Positions 30,338 to 40,288 of a DNA stretch of 64,000 bases are shown here, piece after piece (the first letter of the stretch is position 1; each line of letters begins with the position of its first letter). Source of the stretch: Bartonella kosoyi (GTDB lineage Bacteria > Pseudomonadota > Alphaproteobacteria > Rhizobiales > Rhizobiaceae); NCBI RefSeq assembly GCF_003606325.2, contig NZ_CP031843.2, positions 868,001 through 932,000 on the forward strand. Direction: 5' to 3'. A program made the position numbers and the translations under genes. The notes below the pieces were generated by a model. The model was not told the DNA's origin. It saw nothing but the letters and a program-made list of their open reading frames with translations, and searched no databases.

Positions 30338-31807
30338 TATAAATATTATACGTGTTTCAATTGTAAATTGGCTAAAAGAAAATATTCTTTTCTGATCAAT
30401 AAAGGTGTACGAAATTCTTTTGTAGTATCATGCTTCCCTTTCATATTCTTGAGCGAAGAATTCTCTATTATTCTCTTCAATCTTATTTTCAGGAATATGG
30501 TGCCGGGGATTTGTACGAAGAGCTATCAGGATAGAAAAATGCAAAGCCAGTTGTGTTAGGGGGGCAAAGTGTTTTATAAAAATTCTGGCACTTCTCTTCA
30601 ATCCATTGCTGGGCTCTTAATAGTTTTGTTCTTTTCCTTAAAAGGAACATGCTTTTATTTCTGTTTTTATATCAATATCTAATTCTAATGCTGCTGCATG
30701 TTCGAAATATATATTGAGATGGGTAAAAGCCTGGCTGCTTCAATATCCATATGCAAGGTGAAAGAGCGAGCGTATTGTGTATATTTTTATTGCTGTAATC
30801 TCTAAAATAGAAAGGTTACCTAATTGGGGGAGAATATAAAGTTGTAAAGGTGAACACAAAAAGTTGATTTTATCATCTCCTTTTTAATTCAGATTTATTT
30901 TTTTTCAAAATCATTTAAAGCAATATCTTTTAGATGACAAAGATTATGCATGGCTTTACACTCTTGTTTTGCTCGTTTTTTTATGGAGGAATACTTTAAA
31001 TGAAATATGCTTGTGTCACATATTTACGCGCTTGTTTAAAAAAACATCTCTTAGCACATCTAAATCCATTTCGTGAATAATCTAACGGTAAAGCCGCTAT
31101 GAGTCATATAAAACTTATTGAGTAGGAGCATCTTTACGTTTAATAGCTTAATAAAAGAACAAGCTGGCACCATCACACCCTTTGCCATTTTCTGAGGTTG
31201 CAACCCAAGCTCTTGGCACTTGAGAGCATTCACAAGAAGCATTTTTTAGTCTTTTTTTGTACAGCTTCATTCCACATGACCTAGTCGTTTATAACGTGTA
31301 AGTAAGTGATTTTGGGTGATTCAATATGGTATAAGTTTGGAATGAGAGAATCTGACGCTATACGAGTCTTTTATTTAATATGCAAAAAGTAAATTATTTT
31401 TATAAATCAATCTATTGTCCAATAGATAAAAACTTATCTTTCAAAGTGAGAAATATTGAAAGCGAATGTGATTAAAATTTTCCTCTATGCGCACAAAAAC
31501 ATTGCTTGTGAAAATGCGTAAAGAAGAGATTATTGAGATAATAATTTAACAGTTCTATTTTAAGGCTTTGGTGCGTTAAGCATCGATATTTTGAGGTATA
31601 ATATTTTTGTTATTTTCTGAAGCTAGATTATTTCTTTATTATGGTGGTTTCTAACAACAAATGTTCTTTTATCTCGTTTATCTTTTTACTGGTTTGAGTG
31701 AATCAAAAATTAATTCATAAAATTTATGACAATGCTTGTAAGAGAGATATCTTTTTTCTTTCTATAGAAGTATGCATTGATGGAATCAAATCAAGAAGAT
31801 AAGAGTG
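30338..31807. other. Long gap where queA is expected; decayed sequence
   Basis: No intact gene lies in these 1470 bases. No piece of queA could be recognised in any frame. On the minus strand around 31130-31250, one frame reads SQVPRAWVATSENGKGCDGA followed by stops, which looks like a decayed small gene of unknown type. Another minus-strand patch near 30690-30780 reads SFTLHMDIEAARLLPISIYI. The region therefore appears to be a gene graveyard. Confidence 0.45.
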
Positions 31808-32926
31808 ATGATAAAGACATTTCATTATAGAAAAATTGCTCAAGATGGATGGGCGCGTCGAGGCGAAATTATTACCGGACGTGGGTGTGTTCGTACACCT
31901 GCTTTTATGCCTGTGGGGACGGCAGGAACCATTAAGGCTATGTATATGGATCAAATACGTGATCTTGGGGCGGATATTATTTTGGGGAATACTTATCATT
32001 TAATGTTACGCCCAGGCGCTGAACGTGTTGCTCGTTTGGGAGGATTACATGAATTTTCACGCTGGAATGGACCTATTTTAACCGATTCTGGTGGTTTTCA
32101 GGTTATGTCATTGGCGAGCATCCGTAAAATTAACGAACAAGGTGTGATTTTTCGCTCTTACATTAATGGAGCCTACTATGAAATGAGTCCAGAGCGTTCT
32201 ATCGAAATTCAAGGACTTCTTGATGCCGATATCCAGATGCAGTTGGATCAATGTATTGCATTACCAGCCACTGAAAAAGAGATGGAAGAAGCTATGGAGC
32301 TTTCATTACGGTGGGCACAACGTTGTAAAACAGCTTTTGGAGAGCAGCCAGATAAAGCATTGTTTGGGATTGTTCAAGGGGGGGATAATATGAAACTACG
32401 TGAACGTTCTGCTCAAGCATTAAAAGAAATGGATTTAAAAGGTTACGCGATTGGAGGGCTTGCTGTTGGTGAGCCGCAGAGTGTTATGATAGCAGTGTTG
32501 GATACGACTTGTCCGATTTTGCCAGAGGGTAAACCGCGCTATCTTATGGGAGTTGGGACACCTGATGATATTTTACAAAGTGTTGCGCGTGGTATTGATA
32601 TGTTTGATTGTGTTATGCCAACGCGTGCAGGACGTCATGGTTTAGCTTTTACGCGCTTTGGTAGAATTAATTTACGCAATGCGCGTTATGCAGAAGATCC
32701 CTATCCTCTTGATCCACAGTCACTTTGTCCAGCAGCAAATGATTATAGTTGTGCTTATTTACATCATTTGATCAAATCTGGTGAATCTCTGGGAGGGATG
32801 TTGTTGACCTGGAATAATCTTTTTTATTACCAACAATTGATGCAAGGAATTCGTGATGCCATTGAAGAGGGCTGTTATGCTGATTTTTGCGCTGAAACGC
32901 GTGCTCTATGGGCACAAGGACGCTAA
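31808..32926 (+). CDS. tgt: tRNA-guanine transglycosylase (Tgt)
   Basis: Tgt swaps guanine-34 in the anticodon of GUN tRNAs for a queuosine precursor base. The protein is 372 residues from the ATG at 31808; a GTG one codon earlier is also possible. The nucleophile and base-binding parts are present: LTDSGGFQVMSLASI, MQLDQCIALPATE, GIVQGG, GYAIGGLAVGEP and FDCVMPTRAGRHG. The C-terminal zinc site looks eroded: where CxCxxC and a distant His are expected, this protein has SLCPAANDYSCAYLHHL and LLTWNNL, leaving one of four ligands. queA is missing beside it, so the cell may insert a salvaged base. It stands alone between two long gaps. Confidence 0.95.
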   Translation: MIKTFHYRKIAQDGWARRGEIITGRGCVRTPAFMPVGTAGTIKAMYMDQIRDLGADIILGNTYHLMLRPGAERVARLGGLHEFSRWNGPILTDSGGFQVMSLASIRKINEQGVIFRSYINGAYYEMSPERSIEIQGLLDADIQMQLDQCIALPATEKEMEEAMELSLRWAQRCKTAFGEQPDKALFGIVQGGDNMKLRERSAQALKEMDLKGYAIGGLAVGEPQSVMIAVLDTTCPILPEGKPRYLMGVGTPDDILQSVARGIDMFDCVMPTRAGRHGLAFTRFGRINLRNARYAEDPYPLDPQSLCPAANDYSCAYLHHLIKSGESLGGMLLTWNNLFYYQQLMQGIRDAIEEGCYADFCAETRALWAQGR

Positions 32927-34135
32927 AAAACTATTCATCTAATAGCGCGTTTTATTGTTTATTGAATTTGTTTTTTTACTTACAAATTTTACTAAAAAAA
33001 TAAAATTATAAATATCTTTTAAAAATATAAAATTGCACTATCTTAAAATCTGAAGGTGCACTTTTATGGGGCACGTGTTCTTTTTGTAATTATCATATAA
33101 AACAGAAACTGTTACTCCGGTACGCGCTACCTGATCCGGAGAAAAACAGTTTATTTCTGTTTCTGGTGACTGTTTAAAGCAACAATGTTAATGAGGCGTT
33201 AGCGAACTCTTAAAGAAGTATGAAAATTGTATTTTTATGAGTTCTTTTGTGTTTTTTATTGATCAAGGTAAAAAATGTGTTACATGCAGTAGAATAGATA
33301 AGATCTTAAAAAAATAAAATAATAATAAATTAATATTATAATCTTTTAAATTTATAATTTATATACTTATTATTTTAAAATAATAACTTCACTCATATAA
33401 AATATTGATTAAATATTTTTAATAAAAAAGTACTTATTTTGTTATAATAATTTATATAAAAATAATAATATATTACGTGAATATTTCAAATTTATAGATA
33501 ATACATTAAATAAAAAACTATCTTATGTTCTTCCTCTATGAGATGAGATAGGGGGCAATATCTCTAGAATAGGATTATTTAATCAATGGAGAATTCAAGC
33601 ACTATTATCATGAGAATCTTTAAAAGATTTTGCAGTAACGCATAAGGATAGCGTACTCGTTGAAATCATCGCTTATCGATTTGGAAGGGCGGTATTCAGA
33701 TCATAAAAACGAAGAAACAATAAATTGTGGAGAAGTTTTATACTTGTATAAAGATAATGATGAGATATTGTTCATTTATTTCAAATACATTCTTCGATAA
33801 GTTTTAGAGTCGTTTATAGGGTGTAGTATATCTTTCTAAAATAAAGATTTTAGTGTAAAATTAAAATTATTGAAAAGAGAAGGAAAAATTTATTATCTGA
33901 CTTTATTATCTGGCTGGGCTCATAAAAGTAGTTAAATACATTTATAACCTATAGCCGTTAGGTTTTTAAAAGATCTTCCATTAATTTTACTTAAAACTCC
34001 ATAAAATGCTTATATATCAAAATGTTTCTAAAACTTTATTGGGGACGATTTGGCGTGCGTGTAACAATGTTTTGAATTTTTATTTTTACGTATTACAGAT
34101 ATCTACAGCTAAAATTTTTATCCAGAAGTGATGAT
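32927..34135. other. Long AT-rich gap with a structured element
   Basis: No gene is seen in these 1209 bases. The strong inverted-repeat element at 33099-33162 is listed separately. From about 33290 to 33520 the sequence is almost only A and T. The remainder has short frames without features. The gap ends with the region upstream of the MFS transporter gene. Confidence 0.5.
33099..33162 (+). ncRNA. Candidate structured RNA or hairpin element downstream of tgt
   Basis: Two nested pairs of complementary arms build one long stem. CTCCGG (33115-33120) pairs with CCGGAG (33136-33141), and AAACTGTT (33106-33113) pairs with AACAGTTT (33145-33152); outside these, AAACAG (33100-33105) pairs with CTGTTT (33157-33162). 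The 15-base loop TACGCGCTACCTGAT is G+C-rich in a very AT-rich setting and could form GGTA/TACC as an alternative. It is too long to be a simple terminator and has no T run. It could be a small RNA or a protein-binding palindrome; the strand is not certain. Confidence 0.45.
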
Positions 34136-35335
34136 ATGAAGGATTTTCATAAACAAAACATTCTTGTATTGGAGACTGATTCGAGAATACGGCGTTTAGC
34201 AATTTTAGCCCTTGCAGTGGGAAGCTTTGCTATCGGGACGGCAGAGTTTGTTGCAATGGGGCTTCTACCAGAGATGGCACGAAGTTCATCTGTTGATATT
34301 CCTACTGCCGGTCAATATATTTCTGCTTATGCATTAGGGGTTGTGATTGGAGCCCCTCTTTTAGCTGTAGCGACAGCTCAATTTTCACGCAAAACTGTTT
34401 TGATAGGGTTAATGTTTTTTTATGCCTTAGCAAATATTGCGAGTGCTTTTTTTTCTGATTTTAGCATATTAGTTACATTACGCTTTCTCAGTGGGCTTCC
34501 TCATGGAATCTATTTCGGACTTGCGGCTATGGTTGCCTCTTCAATGGTGGAAATGAATGAACGTTCTAAAGCTGTTGGATCTGTTATGCTTGGCTTAACC
34601 ATTGCAACTGTTTTGGGAGCACCAAGTGCAACTTGGATTGGTCAACTTATTGGTTGGCAGATTGCTTTTATCCTTGTGGGTATGATTGCTTTATTGTGTT
34701 GTTTGCTTATTTGGAATTTTTTGCCTTGCGATTCAAGGATCTCAAGAACGAGCCCTTTAAGCGAAATGCATGCATTAAAGCAAAAGCAGGTGTGGCTTCT
34801 TTTGGCAATGGTTTCGGTGGGAGCATCAGGATTATTCTCTGTTTTTACGTATATTAAGTCAACACTCATGCATATTTCTGGTATTTCGCTTGAGTGGGTA
34901 CCCTTTATCATGCCCTTAGTTGGATTGGGGATGGTGGGTGGAAATCTCCTGGGGCCTAAATTGGCTGTTAAAATAGGCATTTCGCCGATGATATTTTTTT
35001 CTATGCTTTGGAGCATATTTGTTTTTTTGCTTTTTTTCTTTTTATCCTATACTCCGTTAACAGCTGCAATAGGATGTTTTTTTGTTGGGACTTCTTTTGC
35101 GGCTATGCCTTCTATACAAACAAAAATTATGGATGTTGCGCTACAGGGACAGGTTTTGGCAGGAGCATTAATGCAGTCTGCTTTTAATATTGCTAATGCT
35201 CTTGGTGCAGAAGCTGGAGCATTGGTTTTAAAATTAGGCTATAGTTATGAATATACAGCGGTTTTAGGGAGTGTTCTAACTTTGTGTGGATTAATGATTT
35301 TTTGCGTCTCATGGTCTATGGAGAAGCATGCTTAA
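34136..35335 (+). CDS. MFS transporter, DHA1-type efflux (AraJ/YdhP-like)
   Basis: This is a 399-residue inner-membrane protein with about 12 helices. The first helix LALAVGSFAIGTAEFVAMGL, the following QYISAYALGVVIGAPLLAV and the loop AQFSRKTVLIG are typical of the arabinose/chloramphenicol efflux group of the major facilitator superfamily. GSVMLGLTIATVLGAPSATW is motif-C-like and supports export by proton antiport. The substrate cannot be told. It is convergent with a second MFS gene that ends 43 bases away. Confidence 0.85.
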   Translation: MKDFHKQNILVLETDSRIRRLAILALAVGSFAIGTAEFVAMGLLPEMARSSSVDIPTAGQYISAYALGVVIGAPLLAVATAQFSRKTVLIGLMFFYALANIASAFFSDFSILVTLRFLSGLPHGIYFGLAAMVASSMVEMNERSKAVGSVMLGLTIATVLGAPSATWIGQLIGWQIAFILVGMIALLCCLLIWNFLPCDSRISRTSPLSEMHALKQKQVWLLLAMVSVGASGLFSVFTYIKSTLMHISGISLEWVPFIMPLVGLGMVGGNLLGPKLAVKIGISPMIFFSMLWSIFVFLLFFFLSYTPLTAAIGCFFVGTSFAAMPSIQTKIMDVALQGQVLAGALMQSAFNIANALGAEAGALVLKLGYSYEYTAVLGSVLTLCGLMIFCVSWSMEKHA

Positions 35336-35378
35336 TATTTTTCTTATTTTGAATAAAGAAGGAATTTTATATCTATTT

Positions 35379-36806
35379 TTAGTTATTGGGATGTCCTGTT
35401 GGATTCTTAAATATGCAGTAAGAAATGCGTAGCGCTAGTGGAATAGCAAGACAAAATAAAAGCCCCATAAGCACTATAAGAAGAGTTTTTGCTGCTAAGA
35501 TCATCCCTATTGTTCCTCCAGGATTAAAGAGGCCAGCAAGATTGGTGATGACTCCTGCTAGAGTTGCACTTAAGGCCGCTGAAAATAGTTGTACAGAGGT
35601 AAGGGATTCACTGGCACGAAGAGCATCTTCATCATTTGCACATTGTAAGATCCTTGTGAGCAAATGGGGCCATGCTATGCCTGCACTGATCCCAATAGAA
35701 AATAGTGCTAAGCAAATAATAAAAATATATTGAAGGGTGGAAACTTTTGTTGGAATGAGCCATAAAAGAATAGTAATGCCTAACAGTTTTAATAAGGGGG
35801 AGTATACGATGATGTTGCGAATTTTTTTTGCGGAGACACCAACACTTGAGAGAGCACCACATGTCCACCCTAGGCTCATAAGTGCTGCTATATAACCAGC
35901 AATAAGTGGCGCTTGCCCATGGAGCTCTTGAAGAAAGAGTGGAAAATAAAGTTCCATACTGTATACGACTGTTGTCATAACAAGTATCAACGCGTAAACA
36001 GGAAAAATTTCAGAAGAAAAAGAAAAGGTTTTGTGTGGCAACATAGGATGAAGGGATGATGATTCGATTTTTGCTAGAACTAAGAGAAGACTAAATCCGA
36101 TAACGAGCCCGCAAATTTTTGCCATCGTCGACTCCATAGCTCCTCCAACAGAAATGATAAAAATCAATAAGGTGAGTGTGAGAAGTTGGAGAAGAGGGAG
36201 AGGGGATGTTGGGACATTGTTTTCATTCTTTTTGGGTAAAAATTTAAAGGCGATGAGTGAGAAGAATATAGCTAATACACCAATGATCCAAAAAGATGCT
36301 CGCCATAGACCATAATATACAGAAATCCCCCCGATCGCTGGTCCTAACAAGGTTGATATTCCCCACATTCCGGAAATAACACTTAATGCGTGAGACCATA
36401 AAGATGGGCTGAAAACGATACGTACCATAGAATAGGATAGGGATAACAAAGAACCACTTCCAAATCCTTGAATAAAGCGTCCTATTAAAAATAATGGCAT
36501 AGATGAAGAAATGCTGCACAGAAAAGTCCCTAGGGTAAAGATAACTCCAGAGATAACATAAGCGTTGCGAGGACCTAATTTCCCTAATATTTTCGTTGCA
36601 AGTGAAGTCCCCACGAGTGAAGCTGTAATGAAGACAGTCGCCACCCAAGAATAATATATTTCACTCCCAATATGATTCATAAGAGAGGGCAAAATAGTAA
36701 TAACAATATAAACGTTAGTGGCATGCAACACCACCCCGCCCATAAACGTCAAAAAGAAAAGACCATTTTTACCCAATAAAAGCGCATACCAGCTTTGTTT
36801 TTTCAC
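35379..36806 (-). CDS. MFS transporter, probable multidrug efflux
   Basis: This 475-residue membrane protein starts at GTG (KKQSWYALLLGKNGLF). The helices include GGVVLHATNVYIVITILPSL and SWVATVFITASLVGTSLATK, followed by the loop ILGKLGPRNAY (motif A region) and GRFIQGFGSGSLLSLSYSMV. SGMWGISTLLGPAIGG is the antiporter motif C, so it is an exporter. The length and an extra pair of hydrophobic stretches in the middle suggest up to 14 helices, as in the DHA2 group. The substrate is unknown. The icd gene lies upstream on the same strand, but a hairpin (36877-36908) separates them. Confidence 0.83.
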   Translation of the reverse strand: MKKQSWYALLLGKNGLFFLTFMGGVVLHATNVYIVITILPSLMNHIGSEIYYSWVATVFITASLVGTSLATKILGKLGPRNAYVISGVIFTLGTFLCSISSSMPLFLIGRFIQGFGSGSLLSLSYSMVRIVFSPSLWSHALSVISGMWGISTLLGPAIGGISVYYGLWRASFWIIGVLAIFFSLIAFKFLPKKNENNVPTSPLPLLQLLTLTLLIFIISVGGAMESTMAKICGLVIGFSLLLVLAKIESSSLHPMLPHKTFSFSSEIFPVYALILVMTTVVYSMELYFPLFLQELHGQAPLIAGYIAALMSLGWTCGALSSVGVSAKKIRNIIVYSPLLKLLGITILLWLIPTKVSTLQYIFIICLALFSIGISAGIAWPHLLTRILQCANDEDALRASESLTSVQLFSAALSATLAGVITNLAGLFNPGGTIGMILAAKTLLIVLMGLLFCLAIPLALRISYCIFKNPTGHPNN

Positions 36807-36876
36807 TATTTTTGCTATTTAATAAAAACTTATCCTCTTTATTACTTATAAGGTAGTTCTTTAAATTTGCCAAGAG

Positions 36877-36908
36877 AAATTCAAAGCTCTAAATAGAGCT
36901 TTGAATTT
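36877..36908 (-). terminator. Stem-loop downstream of icd
   Basis: AAATTCAAAGCTCT (36877-36890) pairs perfectly with AGAGCTTTGAATTT (36895-36908) around a four-base loop, 17 bases past the icd stop. The flanks are A/T-rich with short T runs. It most likely ends the icd transcript. Confidence 0.7.
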
Positions 36909-36924
36909 TAATTTAAGTAATAAC

Positions 36925-38139
36925 TTAATTATCCATTGCCTTTTTAAGATTTTCATCAATTTTATCGAGGAAACCTGTTGTAGAAAGCCATTTTTGTTTA
37001 GGTCCAATCAAAAGTGCGAGATCTTTCGTCATAAAACCTTCTTCGACGGTTTGAATACAAACTTCTTCCAATGTTGTGGCAAAGTTTTTTAATTTCTCAT
37101 TGTTATCTAGTTTAGCACGGTGTGCTAATCCACGTGTCCATGCAAAAATAGAGGCAATGGAATTTGTTGATGTTTCCTCACCTTTTTGATGCTGGCGATA
37201 ATGGCGTGTTACGGTGCCGTGTGCGGCCTCTGCTTCAACAATTTTGCCGTCTGGTGTCATGAGAACGGAAGTCATGAGACCAAGAGAACCAAAGCCTTGT
37301 GCTACAATATCAGATTGAACATCACCATCATAGTTTTTACATGCCCATACGTATCCACCGGACCACTTTAATGCAGAAGCAACCATATCATCAATGAGGC
37401 GGTGTTCGTAAGATAATTGACGGTTTTCAAATTCATCTTTGAATTCTGTATCAAATATCTCTTGAAAGATATCTTTAAAACGACCGTCGTAAGTTTTTAG
37501 AATGGTATTTTTTGTTGAAAGATAAACCGGCACATTCCGTTGTAGTCCATAATTAAAAGATGCGCGGGCAAAATCACGAATTGATTCATCAAGGTTATAC
37601 ATCGCCATGGCAACCCCTGCACTTGGGGCATCAAAAACCTCATGCTCAATAACTTGATTATCATCCCCGACAAATTTAATGCTTAATTTTCCTTTACCTG
37701 GAAATTTAAAATCTGTTGCCTTATACTGATCACCAAAAGCGTGACGTCCGATAATAATTGGTTTTGTCCAATTAGGAACAAGGCGAGGGACGTTTTTACA
37801 GATAATGGGTTCGCGAAAAATGACTCCTCCTAAAATATTGCGGATGGTACCATTGGGTGATTTCCACATTTTTTTTAGGTTAAATTCTTTAACACGTGCT
37901 TCATCAGGTGTGATGGTGGCACACTTTATACCAACCCCATATTTTTTGATAGCATTGGCAGAATCGATCGTTACCTGATCATTGGTTGCATCACGGTTCT
38001 CGACGGAAAGATCATAATATTTGAGATCAATGTCGAGATAAGGATGGATTAATTTATCTTTGATATATTTCCAGATGATACGGGTCATTTCATCCCCATC
38101 GAGTTCAACAACGGGGTTTTCTACTTTGATCTTTGCCAT
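36925..38139 (-). CDS. icd: NADP-dependent isocitrate dehydrogenase
   Basis: This TCA-cycle enzyme converts isocitrate to 2-oxoglutarate, CO2 and NADPH. The protein is 404 residues and belongs to the eukaryote-like subfamily II found in alphaproteobacteria (start [20 protein letters not shown], not the E. coli type). [13 protein letters not shown] carries the substrate-binding Ser, Asn and Arg; [19 protein letters not shown] and [17 protein letters not shown] hold the catalytic and metal residues (Lys, Asp), and [15 protein letters not shown] is the NADP-binding stretch. It is a single gene with its own terminator. Confidence 0.97.
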   Translation of the reverse strand: MAKIKVENPVVELDGDEMTRIIWKYIKDKLIHPYLDIDLKYYDLSVENRDATNDQVTIDSANAIKKYGVGIKCATITPDEARVKEFNLKKMWKSPNGTIRNILGGVIFREPIICKNVPRLVPNWTKPIIIGRHAFGDQYKATDFKFPGKGKLSIKFVGDDNQVIEHEVFDAPSAGVAMAMYNLDESIRDFARASFNYGLQRNVPVYLSTKNTILKTYDGRFKDIFQEIFDTEFKDEFENRQLSYEHRLIDDMVASALKWSGGYVWACKNYDGDVQSDIVAQGFGSLGLMTSVLMTPDGKIVEAEAAHGTVTRHYRQHQKGEETSTNSIASIFAWTRGLAHRAKLDNNEKLKNFATTLEEVCIQTVEEGFMTKDLALLIGPKQKWLSTTGFLDKIDENLKKAMDN

Positions 38140-38928
38140 TAGAAGTCCTTTTTCTTTTAAGTGATATTACTTTATAGCACTTTCAGGCTTATAATGAAAA
38201 GTAAAAACAAGGGAAAAAAGGCATGTAAATATGGATGTTAGAATATATAATCAATAGAGTGTAAAATTTTATTGCAGAGTTTAATTTTTGAAAAGAAGTG
38301 ATGTGTTTACAAACCTATAATCATTATATAATTGATAAAAAGTTTGTTTAATCGATAAAGGAAGTAGATCATTAGGGGACAGAGGGGGGGTATTATCAAA
38401 GTTTTCATTTAACTCTTTGATAAGTTGATCATCTTCTAAATTATGGTTTCTTGAGTTGTTTTCTTGCGTGAGGAAGCCTCTATTTTTTTATCGCCATTAT
38501 ATTTCTACAATTATGGACTGTTTGTTTATAGAGAAATTTAATATGATACAAAGCTCCTGTAATGAGGAATGATTCAGCTAAAATGGGTTTTTGGTGGTCA
38601 ATTTCAGTTTTGAAAGTTGAAAGGAATGCATAAAGGATGTGGTTGGTTTTTATTTAAAAATTAACAGCATACATATGAATGTAGCTTATAAAATTACTTT
38701 ATCACAAGGTAAAGTTCTCTCTTTAACTTATATTATTGATTTATAGCTACCGAGGTCTACATGAGAGCGTTTTTCCTGAAAAGAAACAAAAAATGAATCA
38801 CATGATGACTCTTACACCTTTTTTATGAAAAAATCTCTTTAAAAAACTATCCATTCACTTTCATTTATGATTGTTCACGTTTAAAAAGATAAATAAAATA
38901 AACGTCTTATATAGGAAAAAGGAAAGAA
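38140..38928. other. Non-coding gap between icd and tRNA-Glu
   Basis: I see no gene in these 789 bases. A run of seven G (38384-38390) and several A/T tracts occur. The icd promoter is expected in the first 100 bases. Confidence 0.45.
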
Positions 38929-39003
38929 TGGTACGCCCAAGGGGAATCGAACCCCTGTTTCCGCCGTGAAAGGGCGATGTCCTAACCGCTAGACGATGGG
39001 CGC
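38929..39003 (-). tRNA. tRNA-Glu (anticodon TTC)
   Basis: The minus strand folds as a full cloverleaf. The acceptor GCGCCCA pairs with TGGGCGT, the D arm has TCTAGCGGTTAGGA, the anticodon arm CGCCCTTTCACGGCG carries anticodon TTC, and the T arm AGGGGTTCGATTCCCCT is complete. The discriminator base is A (38932), and the CCA end is encoded (38929-38931). It reads glutamate codons and also feeds haem synthesis through glutamyl-tRNA only where that route exists; alphaproteobacteria normally do not use it. Confidence 0.97.
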
Positions 39004-40288
39004 AAACCAATGATGAGGCTTATAGAGAGGATCTTTTTACTTCGCAAGCCCTCTGGGGAATTTTTTTTGAAAAAAGTGTACTTTATTGAATGATTTTTGA
39101 GTGTTTCTTGTTGGGATCATTTTATTTTCTAAGATTTTTTGTAGAAAAAATATAGAGTTATCATGATGGATAGAAAGTTTTGTTGCCAACATCATATTTA
39201 GTGAATGATGTTTTTTGCATATTTTATTCATTTTTGTCTCATGCAGCACATGTGAATATTCTTTAACTTTTTTGCGCTTATCATAAAGCAAAATCGTATA
39301 ATTTATGAAGTAGAAAGCCGCATTATTTATGAGAAAGTTAATAAATAGTACGAATCACACAAAAGTTTTCTTTTGAAGCATAAGCCATAAATTTCTTTCA
39401 ATTTCACGAAAAGAAAGCCTGTATAATAAAATTTAAAAATATTGAGGAAGGCTTTATAAAATATCTTAAAAATTGTTTTTTCTCAACTTTACTTTTATAT
39501 GACTGTAAGAAATTTAAAAGTTCTTTATTTGAAAAGGAGTCAGCGCAGGTAAAGAGCTGATTGAGATTCTTATCATTGCAATTCGTTTATTTTTCAAAGG
39601 AGAGGAAATAAATTGAGGTAAAATATCCGAATTTTGCAAATTTATCCTCCATACTTATAATGTATCGGAATTATGCTATACACACATGCGTTTTTGTTTT
39701 TTACTTTCATGTAAAATTCTGTTTGATAGAGGAGAGCATTAAGGATTTTTGCATTAAAGAACGGTAGTTTAAGCTATATAATGGTAAGAAAGAATGTGGT
39801 ATTATTTACTAATCTACTTTATTTTTTCCATTCTTTTTACGTATCATATGAGAGAGTGTTGTTTGTTTAATGTTTGTTGATTTAGAAAAGAAGTGTGTGT
39901 TTTCTTTCCAAGTTTTCAATATTCTTTCGCGTGTTACAGATTGTTTTTAGAGAGATTTTTTGATCCTTTGCTGATAGAATGCAATTTTTAAAAAAGTTGT
40001 TTATTTTTTAAAAGCAAAGCAATTTTTTATGCTAACTCGCATTTATGAATTTTGCAGATTTTCATTCCGAATTAGATTTTTTATAAAGGTTATGAAATCT
40101 TTGAAGAAAATAAATATTCGTATTTTTAGGAATTTTACTTGAATAAGCGGGGATAATTCTATTAGAAAAAAAATAAAGTGAAGAGAGCAGGGGATTTCTT
40201 TTGTCTTAATGGATATCAGTATTCTTTGTGTTGAGTGGCATATCATTTAAACGGTTTTGCAATAAAGATAGGGATCAGTGGTTGGATA
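39004..40288. other. Long gap between tRNA-Glu and hom
   Basis: There is no supportable gene in these 1285 bases. A short minus-strand frame at 39037-39291 lacks a ribosome site and resembles nothing known. An open stretch directly ahead of hom belongs to the same frame but precedes its likely start. No tRNA or repeat was seen beyond the tRNA-Glu at the left edge. Confidence 0.45.
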
